Assembly (NCBI RefSeq): GCF_014200375.1
Contig: NZ_JACHBP010000001.1
Coordinates: 1,798,001 to 1,862,000 of the forward strand
Direction of reading: 5' to 3'
DNA length: 64,000 nt
Origin: Terrimesophilobacter mesophilus
GTDB taxonomy: Bacteria; Actinomycetota; Actinomycetes; Actinomycetales; Microbacteriaceae
Made by a program: the position numbers and the translations under genes. A model generated the notes under the pieces. That model saw only the letters and a list, made by a program, of their open reading frames with translations. It did no database searches and had not been told where the DNA came from. Of the stretch, positions 10,099 to 19,955 are shown piece after piece; positions within the stretch are counted from its first letter, which is position 1; every line of letters starts with the position of its first letter.

Positions 10099-11448
10099 CT
10101 ATTTCGGCCGATCAGCTGGGTGACGGCGACGGACGGTGACGGCTGCGGCACCGGTCAGGAGCAACAGCCAGGCCAGGCCGGCGAGTCCTGAGGTGTCTGC
10201 TCCGGTAGCGGCAAGTTCTGTCTGCACCGTCCAGCCGGCGACAAGCGTCGTCGGTGCCGTGATCGGCGTGGCGAAGTTCCACAAGGCTCCGGATGTCGTG
10301 CCCAGGTGCCACCCCGTGAACTCATATCCGCCTCTGGTGGGCGCCGGAGGCTCAGTTGCCGCGTCGCCGTCGTCGACGATCTGGTCGGCGACGAGGCTGC
10401 CGGAGGCGCTGTCGAAGCCGACCAGGAAGTGGAACACGATGGTGACGGTTCCGCCCGAGGAGGCTGGAATGTAGCCGTCGGCGGCCGTCGCGGTGTAGCT
10501 CACTCCGGGCGGCGTCACCGAACTGCTCAGCGTCGCGGCCATGCCTCCTCCGATTCCGAACGCGACGCCGTCGCCGGCGCTCGTCGCGGATCCGAGTGTC
10601 GCCGTCGCCTGGACATCGATACCGGTTCCACCGGAGCCGCCTGCAGAACCGCCTGGAGGGCCGCCACTGCCGGCGCCCCCGCCGCCGATGCCGCTTCCAC
10701 TGCCGTCGTAAGTGCCGAAGTCGCCGTCGCCGCCTGTCGCGGTGACCGTGCCGCCGGTGATCGTGACGCTGCCGCCTGCGCCGCCGTCGCTTCCACCCCC
10801 ACCTCCGCCGATGCCGCTGCCGCCTCCGCCGAGGTAGCCGCCGGCCCCGACTGCTGTGACAGTGCCGCCGGTGATCGTGACGTTCCCGCCGCCGCCGCCA
10901 GGGGCATAGATCGAGGTCGAGGCGTTACCCCCTCCGCCGATGCCGCTTCCGCCGCCGCCGCCGCCGAGGCGGCTCCGGCCGCCGTGCGCGAAGACTGTGC
11001 CGCCGGTGATCGTGACACTGCCGCTGCTGGAGAGGTCGTCGCCGTTGAGGCCGATCCCGCTTCCGCCGCCGCCGCTGCCGAGACCGTCACTGCCGCCGGT
11101 GGCGAAGAGGCTGCCGCCGCCTGTGGCCTGAATCGTCAGATGCGCCGTTGCCGGTACGTGGATGCCCGCATATCCTGGGCCGAGGCTCTCGATCGTCAAG
11201 GTGTGGCCGTTGAGGTCCAGGACGAGCGTGCTGCCCGGCGCGACCGCGAGTCCCGCCCCGCCCGTGTCTGCGGTGATATCGGCGCCGAGAGCGACGATGT
11301 CGCTTGACGACGCCGTGGCCATGGCAGCCTGCAATTGCGCCCAGGTGTTGGGCGTGAGGGTGACGGCATCAGCGGGAGATACCCCGGCGACGATGCTCAA
11401 CGGAATCGCGAGTGCGACCGAGGCGAACAGTACGAGGAGACGAGTCAT
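10099..11448 (-). CDS. glycine-rich secreted surface protein with LAATG (sortase E-type) anchor
   Basis: A 449-residue exported protein. A signal peptide (MTRLLVLFASVALAIPLSIVAG) is followed by a domain resembling right-handed beta-helix passengers (SSDIVALGADITADTG, LVLDLNGHTLTI), three glycine-rich repeats each centred on VTITGGTV, and a ~70-residue InlB B-repeat-like (Flg_new) domain with FTGWHLGTTSGALWNF and VAGWT. The C-terminus carries LAATGADTS, a hydrophobic helix and RRRHPADRPK, the layout of a sortase substrate; LAXTG is the signal known for class E sortases of actinobacteria. No sortase gene is in the window. The ATG at 11448 starts the signal peptide. The role is probably adhesion or envelope structure, by inference. 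Confidence 0.8.
   Translation of the reverse strand: MTRLLVLFASVALAIPLSIVAGVSPADAVTLTPNTWAQLQAAMATASSSDIVALGADITADTGGAGLAVAPGSTLVLDLNGHTLTIESLGPGYAGIHVPATAHLTIQATGGGSLFATGGSDGLGSGGGGSGIGLNGDDLSSSGSVTITGGTVFAHGGRSRLGGGGGGSGIGGGGNASTSIYAPGGGGGNVTITGGTVTAVGAGGYLGGGGSGIGGGGGGSDGGAGGSVTITGGTVTATGGDGDFGTYDGSGSGIGGGGAGSGGPPGGSAGGSGGTGIDVQATATLGSATSAGDGVAFGIGGGMAATLSSSVTPPGVSYTATAADGYIPASSGGTVTIVFHFLVGFDSASGSLVADQIVDDGDAATEPPAPTRGGYEFTGWHLGTTSGALWNFATPITAPTTLVAGWTVQTELAATGADTSGLAGLAWLLLLTGAAAVTVRRRHPADRPK
10660..11100 (-). repeat. degenerate glycine-codon tandem repeats in the surface-protein gene
   Basis: A 20-base block is repeated identically at 10748-10767, 10862-10881 and 10997-11016 (encoding part of VTITGGTV), separated by variable Gly/Ser-rich stretches of CCGCC-type triplets. 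Unit lengths differ (114 and 135 bases), so this is a candidate for repeat-number variation. Confidence 0.75.
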
Positions 11449-11499
11449 GGGTCTTTGCCTTCGACAGGTGTGCCTCGCCGTGGGCCGACTCGGTGCGTC

Positions 11500-11529
11500 A
11501 CTGTAGCACGGGTGAAATCGGTCCCACAA
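11500..11529 (-). promoter_or_regulatory. promoter of the glycine-rich surface protein
   Basis: Read on the minus strand, TTGTGG (11529-11524) and TACAGT (11505-11500) are separated by 18 bases and lie about 50 bases before the ATG, a reasonable sigma-70-type promoter. Confidence 0.5.
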
Positions 11530-11622
11530 GAGACGTTGGAGCCGCCCGAAACGGTGACGCAATAACACGCAGTGCTGGTCGGATCGATCCTGAAGTCCCC
11601 TTCGCCCCATCGGGGTAAACCA

Positions 11623-12540
11623 TCAGGGCCGAACGCGGATGACCGTCTTACCCTTCGATCGCTCGGTCGGGTTGAGGGCGGCGACGGCATCCTCCAGCGA
11701 CGCGATGGTGCCGATGTTCGTCCGCAGCCGACCGTCTCGCACCCGCTGGACGATCTCACCCAGCTGGGCGCGGTCGGACTCGACGACGAAGTCGACGCTC
11801 ATTCCGTTCTCGGGTCGCGATTCGACCGGGCCGGAGGCGGTCACGAGCGTTCCGCCCGCCCGTACCAGCCGTGCCGACCGCGTCAGGATGTCCCCGCCGA
11901 TGACATCGAACACCAGATCGACGACTCCGACGTCGTCGAGGGAATCGTTGTCGAGGTCGATGAATTCATGGGAGCCGAACTCGAGCGCCTTCTGGCGGTC
12001 GGCGGCGCGTCCCGCCCCGATCACATGAGCACCCGCCAGGCGCGCGAGTTGGGTGACCATCGTCCCGACGGCGCCCGCCGCACCGTTCGCGAGGACGCTT
12101 TGTCCCGCCTGGAGGCGGCCGTGCACGAAGTGCCCCTGCCACGCCGTCAGACCTGAGATCGGCAGGCTCGCGCCCACCGTGAAGTCGACGTCGCCGGGAA
12201 GCGGAGCGAGGTTTCGCGACTCGATCGCAACATACTCCGCCAGAGTGCCGTCGCGGTGCCAGTCCGAGAGGCCGAAAACCCGCTGCCCCACGGAAAGTCC
12301 GGTCGTGCCATAGCCGAGTGCGCTGACCACCCCGGCCAGTTCGTGCCCGACGATCGAGGGCGCCCGGTCGTGCCCGGCGCGATCCGTCCAGGTCGAGGGC
12401 CACCCCACCTCGGTCGGAACGAATCCCGCCGCATGAACCTCGACGATGACGTCGTTGATCGCCGGCTGCGGATCCGCAAGCTCGACGAGCCTCGCGCCCG
12501 CAGTCCCCGCGGATGCATCCGTTACTGCAATCGCCTTCAT
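11623..12540 (-). CDS. medium-chain NADP-dependent quinone/alcohol oxidoreductase (zinc-free)
   Basis: A 305-residue MDR-superfamily reductase. It has the GroES-like N-terminal half (VGHELAGVVSALG), the cofactor-binding Rossmann motif GAAGAVGTMVTQLARLAG, and the C-terminal stretch NPTERSKGKTVIRV common in quinone-oxidoreductase-like members. The cysteine/histidine ligands of zinc alcohol dehydrogenases are not evident, so a zinc-free quinone reductase type is likelier. It diverges from a TetR gene with a palindromic operator between them, the usual set-up for induction by a reactive or xenobiotic substrate. The actual substrate is unknown. Confidence 0.85.
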   Translation of the reverse strand: MKAIAVTDASAGTAGARLVELADPQPAINDVIVEVHAAGFVPTEVGWPSTWTDRAGHDRAPSIVGHELAGVVSALGYGTTGLSVGQRVFGLSDWHRDGTLAEYVAIESRNLAPLPGDVDFTVGASLPISGLTAWQGHFVHGRLQAGQSVLANGAAGAVGTMVTQLARLAGAHVIGAGRAADRQKALEFGSHEFIDLDNDSLDDVGVVDLVFDVIGGDILTRSARLVRAGGTLVTASGPVESRPENGMSVDFVVESDRAQLGEIVQRVRDGRLRTNIGTIASLEDAVAALNPTERSKGKTVIRVRP

Positions 12541-12566
12541 CGAGGCCTCCTGTCTTCTGCTAAAAC

Positions 12567-12582
12567 TGGACTAAATGGTCCA
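12567..12582. promoter_or_regulatory. TetR operator between the MDR reductase and its regulator
   Basis: TGGAC-TAAATG-GTCCA, perfect 5-bp arms with a 6-base spacer, lies just upstream of the reductase start and in the shared intergenic region. Position and symmetry fit the binding site of the adjacent TetR protein. Confidence 0.65.
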
Positions 12583-12697
12583 TTCCATTCGATGATACTC
12601 GGATGGGCCGCATCGGGGAATCGTCGACCGGCTTCGGGCAAGGAGCCGATCGCCTCGCGGCGCAGGGTGCGAGAGGGCGGCTCGATACCATGGAGTC

Positions 12698-13327
12698 GTG
12701 ATGACAACCGTCGACGAGCCCGCCGGCCGACGCCTGACGGAGCGCGGCGCGAAGACGCGAACGCGGATCATCACCGCGGCAACCGATCTCATGTACACCC
12801 GGGGAGTCGGGGCCACAACGCTCGACGACGTCGTCGCGGCGAGTGGAGTGAGCAAGTCGCAGTTGTATCACCACTTCGCCGGCAAGGATGCGCTCGTCCG
12901 GGCCGTGATCGACCACTCGGGCAAGCGGGTCATCGATCGCGAACGCGAGGCACTCCGCCGAGTCTCCTCGATCGCGGGCCTGCGGCGATGGCGGGACGCG
13001 TTGGTGCGGAACAACGCTGTGCAGCACGGCGCCTACGGTTGCGCGCTCGGCTCACTGGCGTCCGAGGTCGCCGATCGCGATGATGTTGCGCGTCAGACCT
13101 TGTCCGGGCTCTTCGCCGAATGGGAGGGGCTCCTGGCGGACGTGCTGGGAAGGCTCCAGGATGCCGGCACGCTTCCCGACGACGCCCCGATCGACGAGCT
13201 CACGACGGGGCTCATGGGCGCCCTCCAGGGTGGCTACCTGATGGCGCAGACCGCGCATGACGTCACACCGATGGCGACCTCGATCGACATGGCGCTCAAC
13301 TATATCGAGAGCCTGTCGGCGGAATGA
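12698..13327 (+). CDS. TetR/AcrR family transcriptional regulator
   Basis: A 209-residue repressor with an N-terminal TetR HTH (RTRIITAATDLMYTRGVGATTLDDVVAASGVSKSQLYHHFAGKDAL) and a variable ligand-binding domain (residues ~85-205). It is transcribed away from the MDR reductase and presumably represses it, and itself, through the palindrome at 12567. The start could be GTG 12698 or ATG 12701. A TACCAT -10 box at 12686-12691 puts GTG at the leaderless spacing of six bases, so GTG is preferred slightly; the protein differs by one residue. Confidence 0.9.
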   Translation: MMTTVDEPAGRRLTERGAKTRTRIITAATDLMYTRGVGATTLDDVVAASGVSKSQLYHHFAGKDALVRAVIDHSGKRVIDREREALRRVSSIAGLRRWRDALVRNNAVQHGAYGCALGSLASEVADRDDVARQTLSGLFAEWEGLLADVLGRLQDAGTLPDDAPIDELTTGLMGALQGGYLMAQTAHDVTPMATSIDMALNYIESLSAE

Positions 13328-13401
13328 CCCCGCTCTGGGGTCGCGTGCCACGGATCGGCAATTTTTCGTCCAACCCATCGGTCAGTGAAATCAATTTCCT
13401 G

Positions 13402-13475
<74 letters not shown>

Positions 13476-13511
13476 ATACTGCATCCGAACCGCCTGGCGG
13501 ACCGAACCTCA

Positions 13512-14480
13512 TCAAGAATAGCCGAAATCATCTCCGGTCAGTGTCACGACCACCGCTTCCGGCGGGCAGGCGAATCTCACCGGAGCGTAGATCGACGTTC
13601 CGATGCCGGCGGAGACCTCGAGGTACGCCGCGTTGAACGCGTGGTGCCACACGTGCAGGCCGTTCGCGTACTCACGAGGCAGGTCGCAATTTGTGACGAG
13701 AGCGCCGAATCCGGGCACCTGCACCTGGCCACCGTGGGTGTGCCCGGCGAAGATCACGTCTGCGCTGTGATTCACGAAGGAATTGAGAACCCGCTGGTAC
13801 GGAGCGTGGGTGAGTCCGATCGTCACCGGCTCCGGCCCATCGCGGTCATCCTGCCATCCGACGTTCTCCCGCATCTCATCGAGCGCGCCCGGCAGCTTGT
13901 CGAGCCGGTCCCAATTCCTGTGCGCATCGTTCACACCCAGGAACTCGAGGCGCGATCCGTTGATCGACATCGCGCGCGCCGTGTTGTCGAGGTTCAGCCA
14001 TCCGAGGGACTCCAGGAAATCGTCGAGGCTCCTGGTGTCCAGTCGCGCCGACTCCTTGTCCCCGGATGATCCAGCCATGAGGTAGCGGAACGGATTCTTC
14101 GCCGCGGGGGCGAAGTAGTCGTTGGAGCCGTGGACGAACACTCCGGGGATCCCGTGGAACGGTTCGAGCGCTCGCTGCACCCCTTCGAGCCCGCGTTCGT
14201 GCCCGAGAAGGTCCCCGGTGAGCACGACGAGGTCCGGTTCATAATCCGTAAGTGACCGAATCCACTCCTGCTTGGCGGTCTGCCATGGAGCCATGTGCAG
14301 ATCGGACAAGTGCAGCACGGTGACCGGGCGCGCTGCCGGGTCGAGCACAGGGACGCTGTCTCGGCGCACGGTGAATCGATTGCGCTCCACGAGGGCACCC
14401 CACGCGAACGCGCCGAGGGCCGCGGCACCGAGGGTCGCGAGCACCGACCCCGCTATGCGCGCGCCCCCAGCAGTCGTCAC
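13512..14480 (-). CDS. membrane-anchored metallophosphoesterase
   Basis: A 322-residue calcineurin-like phosphoesterase with the metal-ligand motifs in order: HLSDLHMAPWQ (DxH), VLTGDLLGHE (GDxx), HGSNDYF (GNHD variant with Ser and Asp for the usual Asn and His), GLTHAPYQ and FAGHTHGGQVQVPG (GHxHGGQ). A hydrophobic N-terminal helix (SVLATLGAAALGAFAWGAL) tethers it to the membrane. The substrate is unknown; family members act on lipid A precursors, UDP-sugars or phosphodiesters. Its start overlaps the PBP stop by four bases, and this PBP-phosphoesterase pairing is common in actinobacteria, hinting at a cell-envelope role. Confidence 0.88.
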   Translation of the reverse strand: MTTAGGARIAGSVLATLGAAALGAFAWGALVERNRFTVRRDSVPVLDPAARPVTVLHLSDLHMAPWQTAKQEWIRSLTDYEPDLVVLTGDLLGHERGLEGVQRALEPFHGIPGVFVHGSNDYFAPAAKNPFRYLMAGSSGDKESARLDTRSLDDFLESLGWLNLDNTARAMSINGSRLEFLGVNDAHRNWDRLDKLPGALDEMRENVGWQDDRDGPEPVTIGLTHAPYQRVLNSFVNHSADVIFAGHTHGGQVQVPGFGALVTNCDLPREYANGLHVWHHAFNAAYLEVSAGIGTSIYAPVRFACPPEAVVVTLTGDDFGYS

Positions 14481-17029
14481 GGGGTGCAGCCCGGTGGTGG
14501 TGTTCCGTCCGCGTCACTTCCCACGGTGAGTGTCACCGGATCATTCTTGGATGCCGGTGCGCCACCAGCGGGGTCAGAGTCGATCACCTTGCAGAACTCG
14601 CCAGGGTTCTGCACCATGACCCACGTATACGAGATGTTGTTCTTCTTGAAGCCGAGAGCCACCAACTCGTCGACGGCGCTATTCAGATGCTGCCCTGGCA
14701 GGTCGGTGGGCATATCGACGTAGAGCGTTCCATCACTCGTGAAGATTGTGATGTTGTAGCCCTTCGAGACCTTGGTGCCGGGGGGCGGGTCGGTTGTGGC
14801 CACCGTCCCGACCGGGAATGACGACGCCTTCTTGCCGCCGATCGTCACCGTGAATCCGAGACTCTCGAGGAGCGTCTTCGCGGCTTCAGGGTCCTGGCCC
14901 GCGACGGAGGGAATCGGAATCGTGACGCCGTGGAGCATGCTCGCCGGCGGGGCCGGGAATGCACTTCCACCGTATTCCCTGGTCAACGGGCCGAGAACTC
15001 CGAGGCCGATTCTGTGTCGGATCAGAGCGCCGAACGTGCCGGCGACACTGATCGACCTGAGCGACTGGTGGCCGACGATGTTTCCCACCCAGACCGCCAT
15101 GGCCACCTTCGTGCTGGAGCTGATCACCCAGGTGTGCCAGGCGTGGTCATCCGTACCCGACTTGCCGATGAGGGGTGTGCCGTTCCTGGGGTTGGACGCG
15201 TAACCGGTACCACCGCCATCCATCACCGCCTTGAGCGCGTATGCGGCGCCGGCCGCGACATCCTTCGGGATCGCCTGGTGGCAATCCGACTTCTGTCCGC
15301 CCAGGTCGTTTCCGTTGGCATCCACCATCTTGTCGACGGCGATGGGGGCGCAGTAGACACCTCCGCCGCCGACGGTCGCGATGGCGGACGCCATCGTCAT
15401 CGGCGCGACTTCGTTGACTCCGAGCACCGAGGACGGAAGCGTCAACAGTGGTTCGCCGTCCGCACGGTGGACGCCCATCGACTTCGCGACGTTCGCGATG
15501 TCGCACAGGTCGAGCTGGGATGCCATGGAGAGGAAGATTCCGTTGACGGAACGTGCCGTACCTCTCAAGACCGACCACGGTCCGGATTCGCCGGCATCGT
15601 TGGCCGACCGGTACGGGCCGTAGTAACCGCCACCGCTCACGCAGGAGGCTTTGAAGTAGGTCCAGACCTGTGGGGTCGCGTTGAGGACCTCGTTCACGCC
15701 GTGTCCGTTCAGGAGCCAGTCGGTGAGGGTGAAGAGCTTGTAGGTGGATGCGGCGGGAAAGCCGGAGGATCCGCCGTAGGCCCGGTCCGTGTTGAAGTTG
15801 ACGGCGGTCGTCTTGACCTTGTCGCCCTGGCCTGTGTCGTCGAACCCCTTGTTCTGCGCCATCACGAGGATGCGCCCGGTGCCGACCTGGACCGCCGAGA
15901 CGGTCGCGCCGAGTTTGAACCGGTTCTCGGAACTGGGAGCGTATGTTGACAGTTGCTTCTGCGCGTTGTCCTGCTGGTCGAGGTCCAGGGTCGTGTACAC
16001 GTTGTACCCGCCGCGATCCCAATTGGCCTGACGTTCTGCTTCGGAGTTGCCGAGCATCGTGAAGTCCTTGACCGACTTGAGGATGTAGTCGCAGAAGGTC
16101 TTCGCGTCTGCAGCGTACGTGCATCCGCTCGTCGGGTAGGAGTAGTGCACGTAATCCTCGACGGGAGTGTTGATCGCCTCTGTGTACTGTTCCTGGGTCA
16201 ACATGTTCAACTCGAGCATGTTGCCGAGGATGAAGTCGCGACGCTTCTGGTTCGCCGGGTACTTCTCCGGCTTGTCGAGGTTTCGATCGTTCGGCAATTG
16301 GACGATCGCGATGAGGCTCGCGGCCTCGGCAGGGGTCACGTCGATGGCCGACTTTCCGAGATATTCCTTGGCGGCAGCCTGAATTCCGTAGGTGTTGCCA
16401 CCGAACCCCGTGATGTTCAGGTAGGCCAGCATGATCTGATTCTTCGTATAGTTCTTCTCCAGGCCGATCGCGAACTTCGCTTCCTGGAGCTTGCGGTCGA
16501 GCGTCTTCGCCTGGGCGTCGGCGATCGCCTTGTCACGCGCGGCCTTGTCCGGGAGCAGGAGTGCTTCCTGGATGTTGATGTTCTTGACGAGCTGCATGGC
16601 CAGTGTCGACGCGCCACTGCCGATCTCGTTGCTCGAGAGGTTGCCGATGGCAGCGCGCACGATCGACTGGATGTCCACGCCCCCGTGCTCGTAGAAGCGG
16701 CGGTCCTCTCCCGCGACCAGCGCATTCTTGATGTAGGGGGACACCTGATCCCAGCTGACCTCTTCGCGGTTGTGCTTGTAGACCTCCGCGAATTGCACGT
16801 ACTTTCCGCCGCGCTTGGCCCACATGACGTTCTTCTGCGACAACGCCCCGATCTCCATGTATTCGGGGAGGCCCTCGAAGACGCTGATCGACGCATTCGC
16901 GGTCATGCTCGTGACGGCCAGTGCAGGTGTCACGAGCGCGGTCACGAGGACTCCGGCGAGGACGCTGAAGCTCACGAGTCCGGCGATACCGGAGAGCACG
17001 CCAAGCGGCTTGTTGTTCGGTCGGGGCAT
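14477..17029 (-). CDS. class A penicillin-binding protein (transglycosylase/transpeptidase) with PASTA domains
   Basis: Bifunctional peptidoglycan synthase of 850 residues. After a membrane anchor (LVSFSVLAGVLVTALVTPALA) comes a GT51 transglycosylase with EDRRFYEHGGVD and GASTLAMQLVKN, then a transpeptidase with SxxK in PAASTYKLF, SVN in ARSVNGIFL and KSGTDDHAW. Two PASTA repeats occupy the last ~150 residues (IPSVAGQDPEAAKTLLESLGF and MPTDLPGQHLNSAVDELVALGF). The MPRPNNK start is chosen because it precedes the anchor; a TACTCT -10 box seven bases upstream suggests a leaderless message. The stop overlaps the phosphoesterase start. This resembles PonA-type PBPs of actinobacteria. Confidence 0.95.
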   Translation of the reverse strand: MPRPNNKPLGVLSGIAGLVSFSVLAGVLVTALVTPALAVTSMTANASISVFEGLPEYMEIGALSQKNVMWAKRGGKYVQFAEVYKHNREEVSWDQVSPYIKNALVAGEDRRFYEHGGVDIQSIVRAAIGNLSSNEIGSGASTLAMQLVKNINIQEALLLPDKAARDKAIADAQAKTLDRKLQEAKFAIGLEKNYTKNQIMLAYLNITGFGGNTYGIQAAAKEYLGKSAIDVTPAEAASLIAIVQLPNDRNLDKPEKYPANQKRRDFILGNMLELNMLTQEQYTEAINTPVEDYVHYSYPTSGCTYAADAKTFCDYILKSVKDFTMLGNSEAERQANWDRGGYNVYTTLDLDQQDNAQKQLSTYAPSSENRFKLGATVSAVQVGTGRILVMAQNKGFDDTGQGDKVKTTAVNFNTDRAYGGSSGFPAASTYKLFTLTDWLLNGHGVNEVLNATPQVWTYFKASCVSGGGYYGPYRSANDAGESGPWSVLRGTARSVNGIFLSMASQLDLCDIANVAKSMGVHRADGEPLLTLPSSVLGVNEVAPMTMASAIATVGGGGVYCAPIAVDKMVDANGNDLGGQKSDCHQAIPKDVAAGAAYALKAVMDGGGTGYASNPRNGTPLIGKSGTDDHAWHTWVISSSTKVAMAVWVGNIVGHQSLRSISVAGTFGALIRHRIGLGVLGPLTREYGGSAFPAPPASMLHGVTIPIPSVAGQDPEAAKTLLESLGFTVTIGGKKASSFPVGTVATTDPPPGTKVSKGYNITIFTSDGTLYVDMPTDLPGQHLNSAVDELVALGFKKNNISYTWVMVQNPGEFCKVIDSDPAGGAPASKNDPVTLTVGSDADGTPPPGCTP

Positions 17030-17080
17030 AGGATACAGAGTAACGGGTGAACCGCCCGGGAAACCTGAATGGATGCCGTG

Positions 17081-17257
17081 ATGCCGCGCTGGGAGTACCT
17101 CACGACGCCGCTCATCGTTCACAACACCACTGCCATCCTCAATAACTGGGGCGATCAGGGCTGGGAGCTCGTGCAGGTCGTCCAGGGTCCGGAAGGCGGG
17201 CTCGTGGCGTACCTGAAGCGCGAGTCGGCACCCGACACATCGAAGGAGAACAGCTGA
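17081..17257 (+). CDS. DUF4177 small protein
   Basis: A 58-residue protein beginning MPRWEYLTTPL with the family's NNWGDQGWELVQVV motif. Its function is not known. It shares one base with the start of the ridA-like gene and so is probably co-translated with it; in actinobacteria these two commonly follow a divergent PBP gene. The ATG at 17081 matches the conserved N-terminus; an in-frame ATG at 17069 would add four residues. Confidence 0.8.
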   Translation: MPRWEYLTTPLIVHNTTAILNNWGDQGWELVQVVQGPEGGLVAYLKRESAPDTSKENS

Positions 17258-17718
17258 TGTCCGCTCTCGACGACCGCATCGCCGAACTGGGACTCGTGAT
17301 TCCTGAGGGCTCCAAGCCGGTTGCCGCCTACATTCCGGCCGTCGTGAGCGGGAGCCTCGTCTACACGTCCGGTCAACTGCCGATGGTGGGGGGAGTGCTC
17401 CCCGCGACCGGCAAGGTGGGTGCGGCCGTGACTCCAGAGGATGCCAAGACTCTCGCGCGCACGTGCGTGCTCAATGGGCTTGCGGCCGCTCGGTCGGCGA
17501 TCGGATCGCTCGACCGCATCACCCGCGTTGTGAAGGTGGTCGGATTCGTCGCCTCCGACCCGTCGTTCACCGGCCAGCCGGGTGTCATCAACGGCGCGTC
17601 AGAGTTGCTGGGCGACATCTTCGGGGAGTCCGGTCAGCACGCGAGAAGCGCCGTCGGCGTTGCGGTGCTGCCGCTGGATGCCCCGGTCGAGATCGAGTTC
17701 GTCTTCGAATTCGCCTGA
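17257..17718 (+). CDS. RidA family protein
   Basis: Member of the YjgF/YER057c/UK114 family (153 residues, at the longer end). RidA enzymes hydrolyse reactive 2-aminoacrylate and other enamine/imine intermediates from PLP enzymes. Visible family features include AAYIPAVVSGSLVYTSGQLPM near the N-terminus, an internal ARTCVLNGLAAARSAIGSLD helix and the C-terminal HARSAVGVAVLPLDAPVEIEF, which contains the conserved Arg followed by VxxLP. The gene overlaps DUF4177 by one base and converges on acs with a seven-base gap. The substrate is unassigned. Confidence 0.85.
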   Translation: MSALDDRIAELGLVIPEGSKPVAAYIPAVVSGSLVYTSGQLPMVGGVLPATGKVGAAVTPEDAKTLARTCVLNGLAAARSAIGSLDRITRVVKVVGFVASDPSFTGQPGVINGASELLGDIFGESGQHARSAVGVAVLPLDAPVEIEFVFEFA

Positions 17719-17724
17719 TCCGCG

Positions 17725-19704
<1,980 letters not shown>

Positions 19705-19808
19705 GTTTCTCCCGGGCGCTTCTTCGCGTATCGCGCGGCATGCACGGCCGCACAAAACTCGACACTACTCGCTGGGAAAGTCGCCCCCCAAACGGGAGTG
19801 CGCTGCGT

Positions 19809-19814
19809 TAGACT
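19809..19814 (+). promoter_or_regulatory. -10 box of the 6C RNA
   Basis: TAGACT (TANNNT) ends eight bases before the first hairpin of the RNA at 19823, at the right distance for a transcript starting at about 19820-19822. No good -35 box is visible. Confidence 0.5.
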
Positions 19815-19819
19815 GATCG

Positions 19820-19925
19820 GTGCCGGACGAGAGTCCGGTCTGCAGCGAACACCAATGATTCCCCCCAATCAGTTCGTTGCCGTGGCGGCGCCCGTTCCCC
19901 CCAACAGGCGCCGCCCCTCTCGTTA
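19820..19925 (+). ncRNA. 6C small RNA (actinobacterial, B11-like)
   Basis: Three hairpins follow one another: CCGGAC-GAGA-GTCCGG (19823-19838); CGAAC...TGATT-CCCCCC-AATCA-GTTCG (19846-19876) with a five-base bulge; and a 9-bp stem GGCGGCGCC/GGCGCCGCC (19884-19915) whose 14-base loop again holds CCCCCC. Two stem-loops each displaying six cytosines define the known actinobacterial 6C RNA motif. The setting also agrees: in M. tuberculosis the 6C RNA lies beside the tad-like locus and near acs. The C-rich loops are thought to pair with G-rich stretches in target mRNAs. A 23-codon ORF (19855-19926) across it has no ribosome-binding site and is probably incidental. The 3' end is estimated from the last hairpin. 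Confidence 0.85.
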
Positions 19926-19955
19926 AGGCGTTGTCGCGGTATCCGGTACAGGCGG

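Noticed and set aside
10660-11100. Possible CRISPR array
   Set aside because: The repeats are coding, in frame, of uneven spacing and glycine-rich; there are no unique spacers or cas genes.
19855-19926. 23-codon ORF (MIPPNQFVAVAAPV...) as a leader peptide of ltrA
   Set aside because: It has no ribosome-binding site and coincides with the hairpins of the 6C RNA, whose CCCCCC loops create the Pro codons. The structured RNA explains the sequence better.
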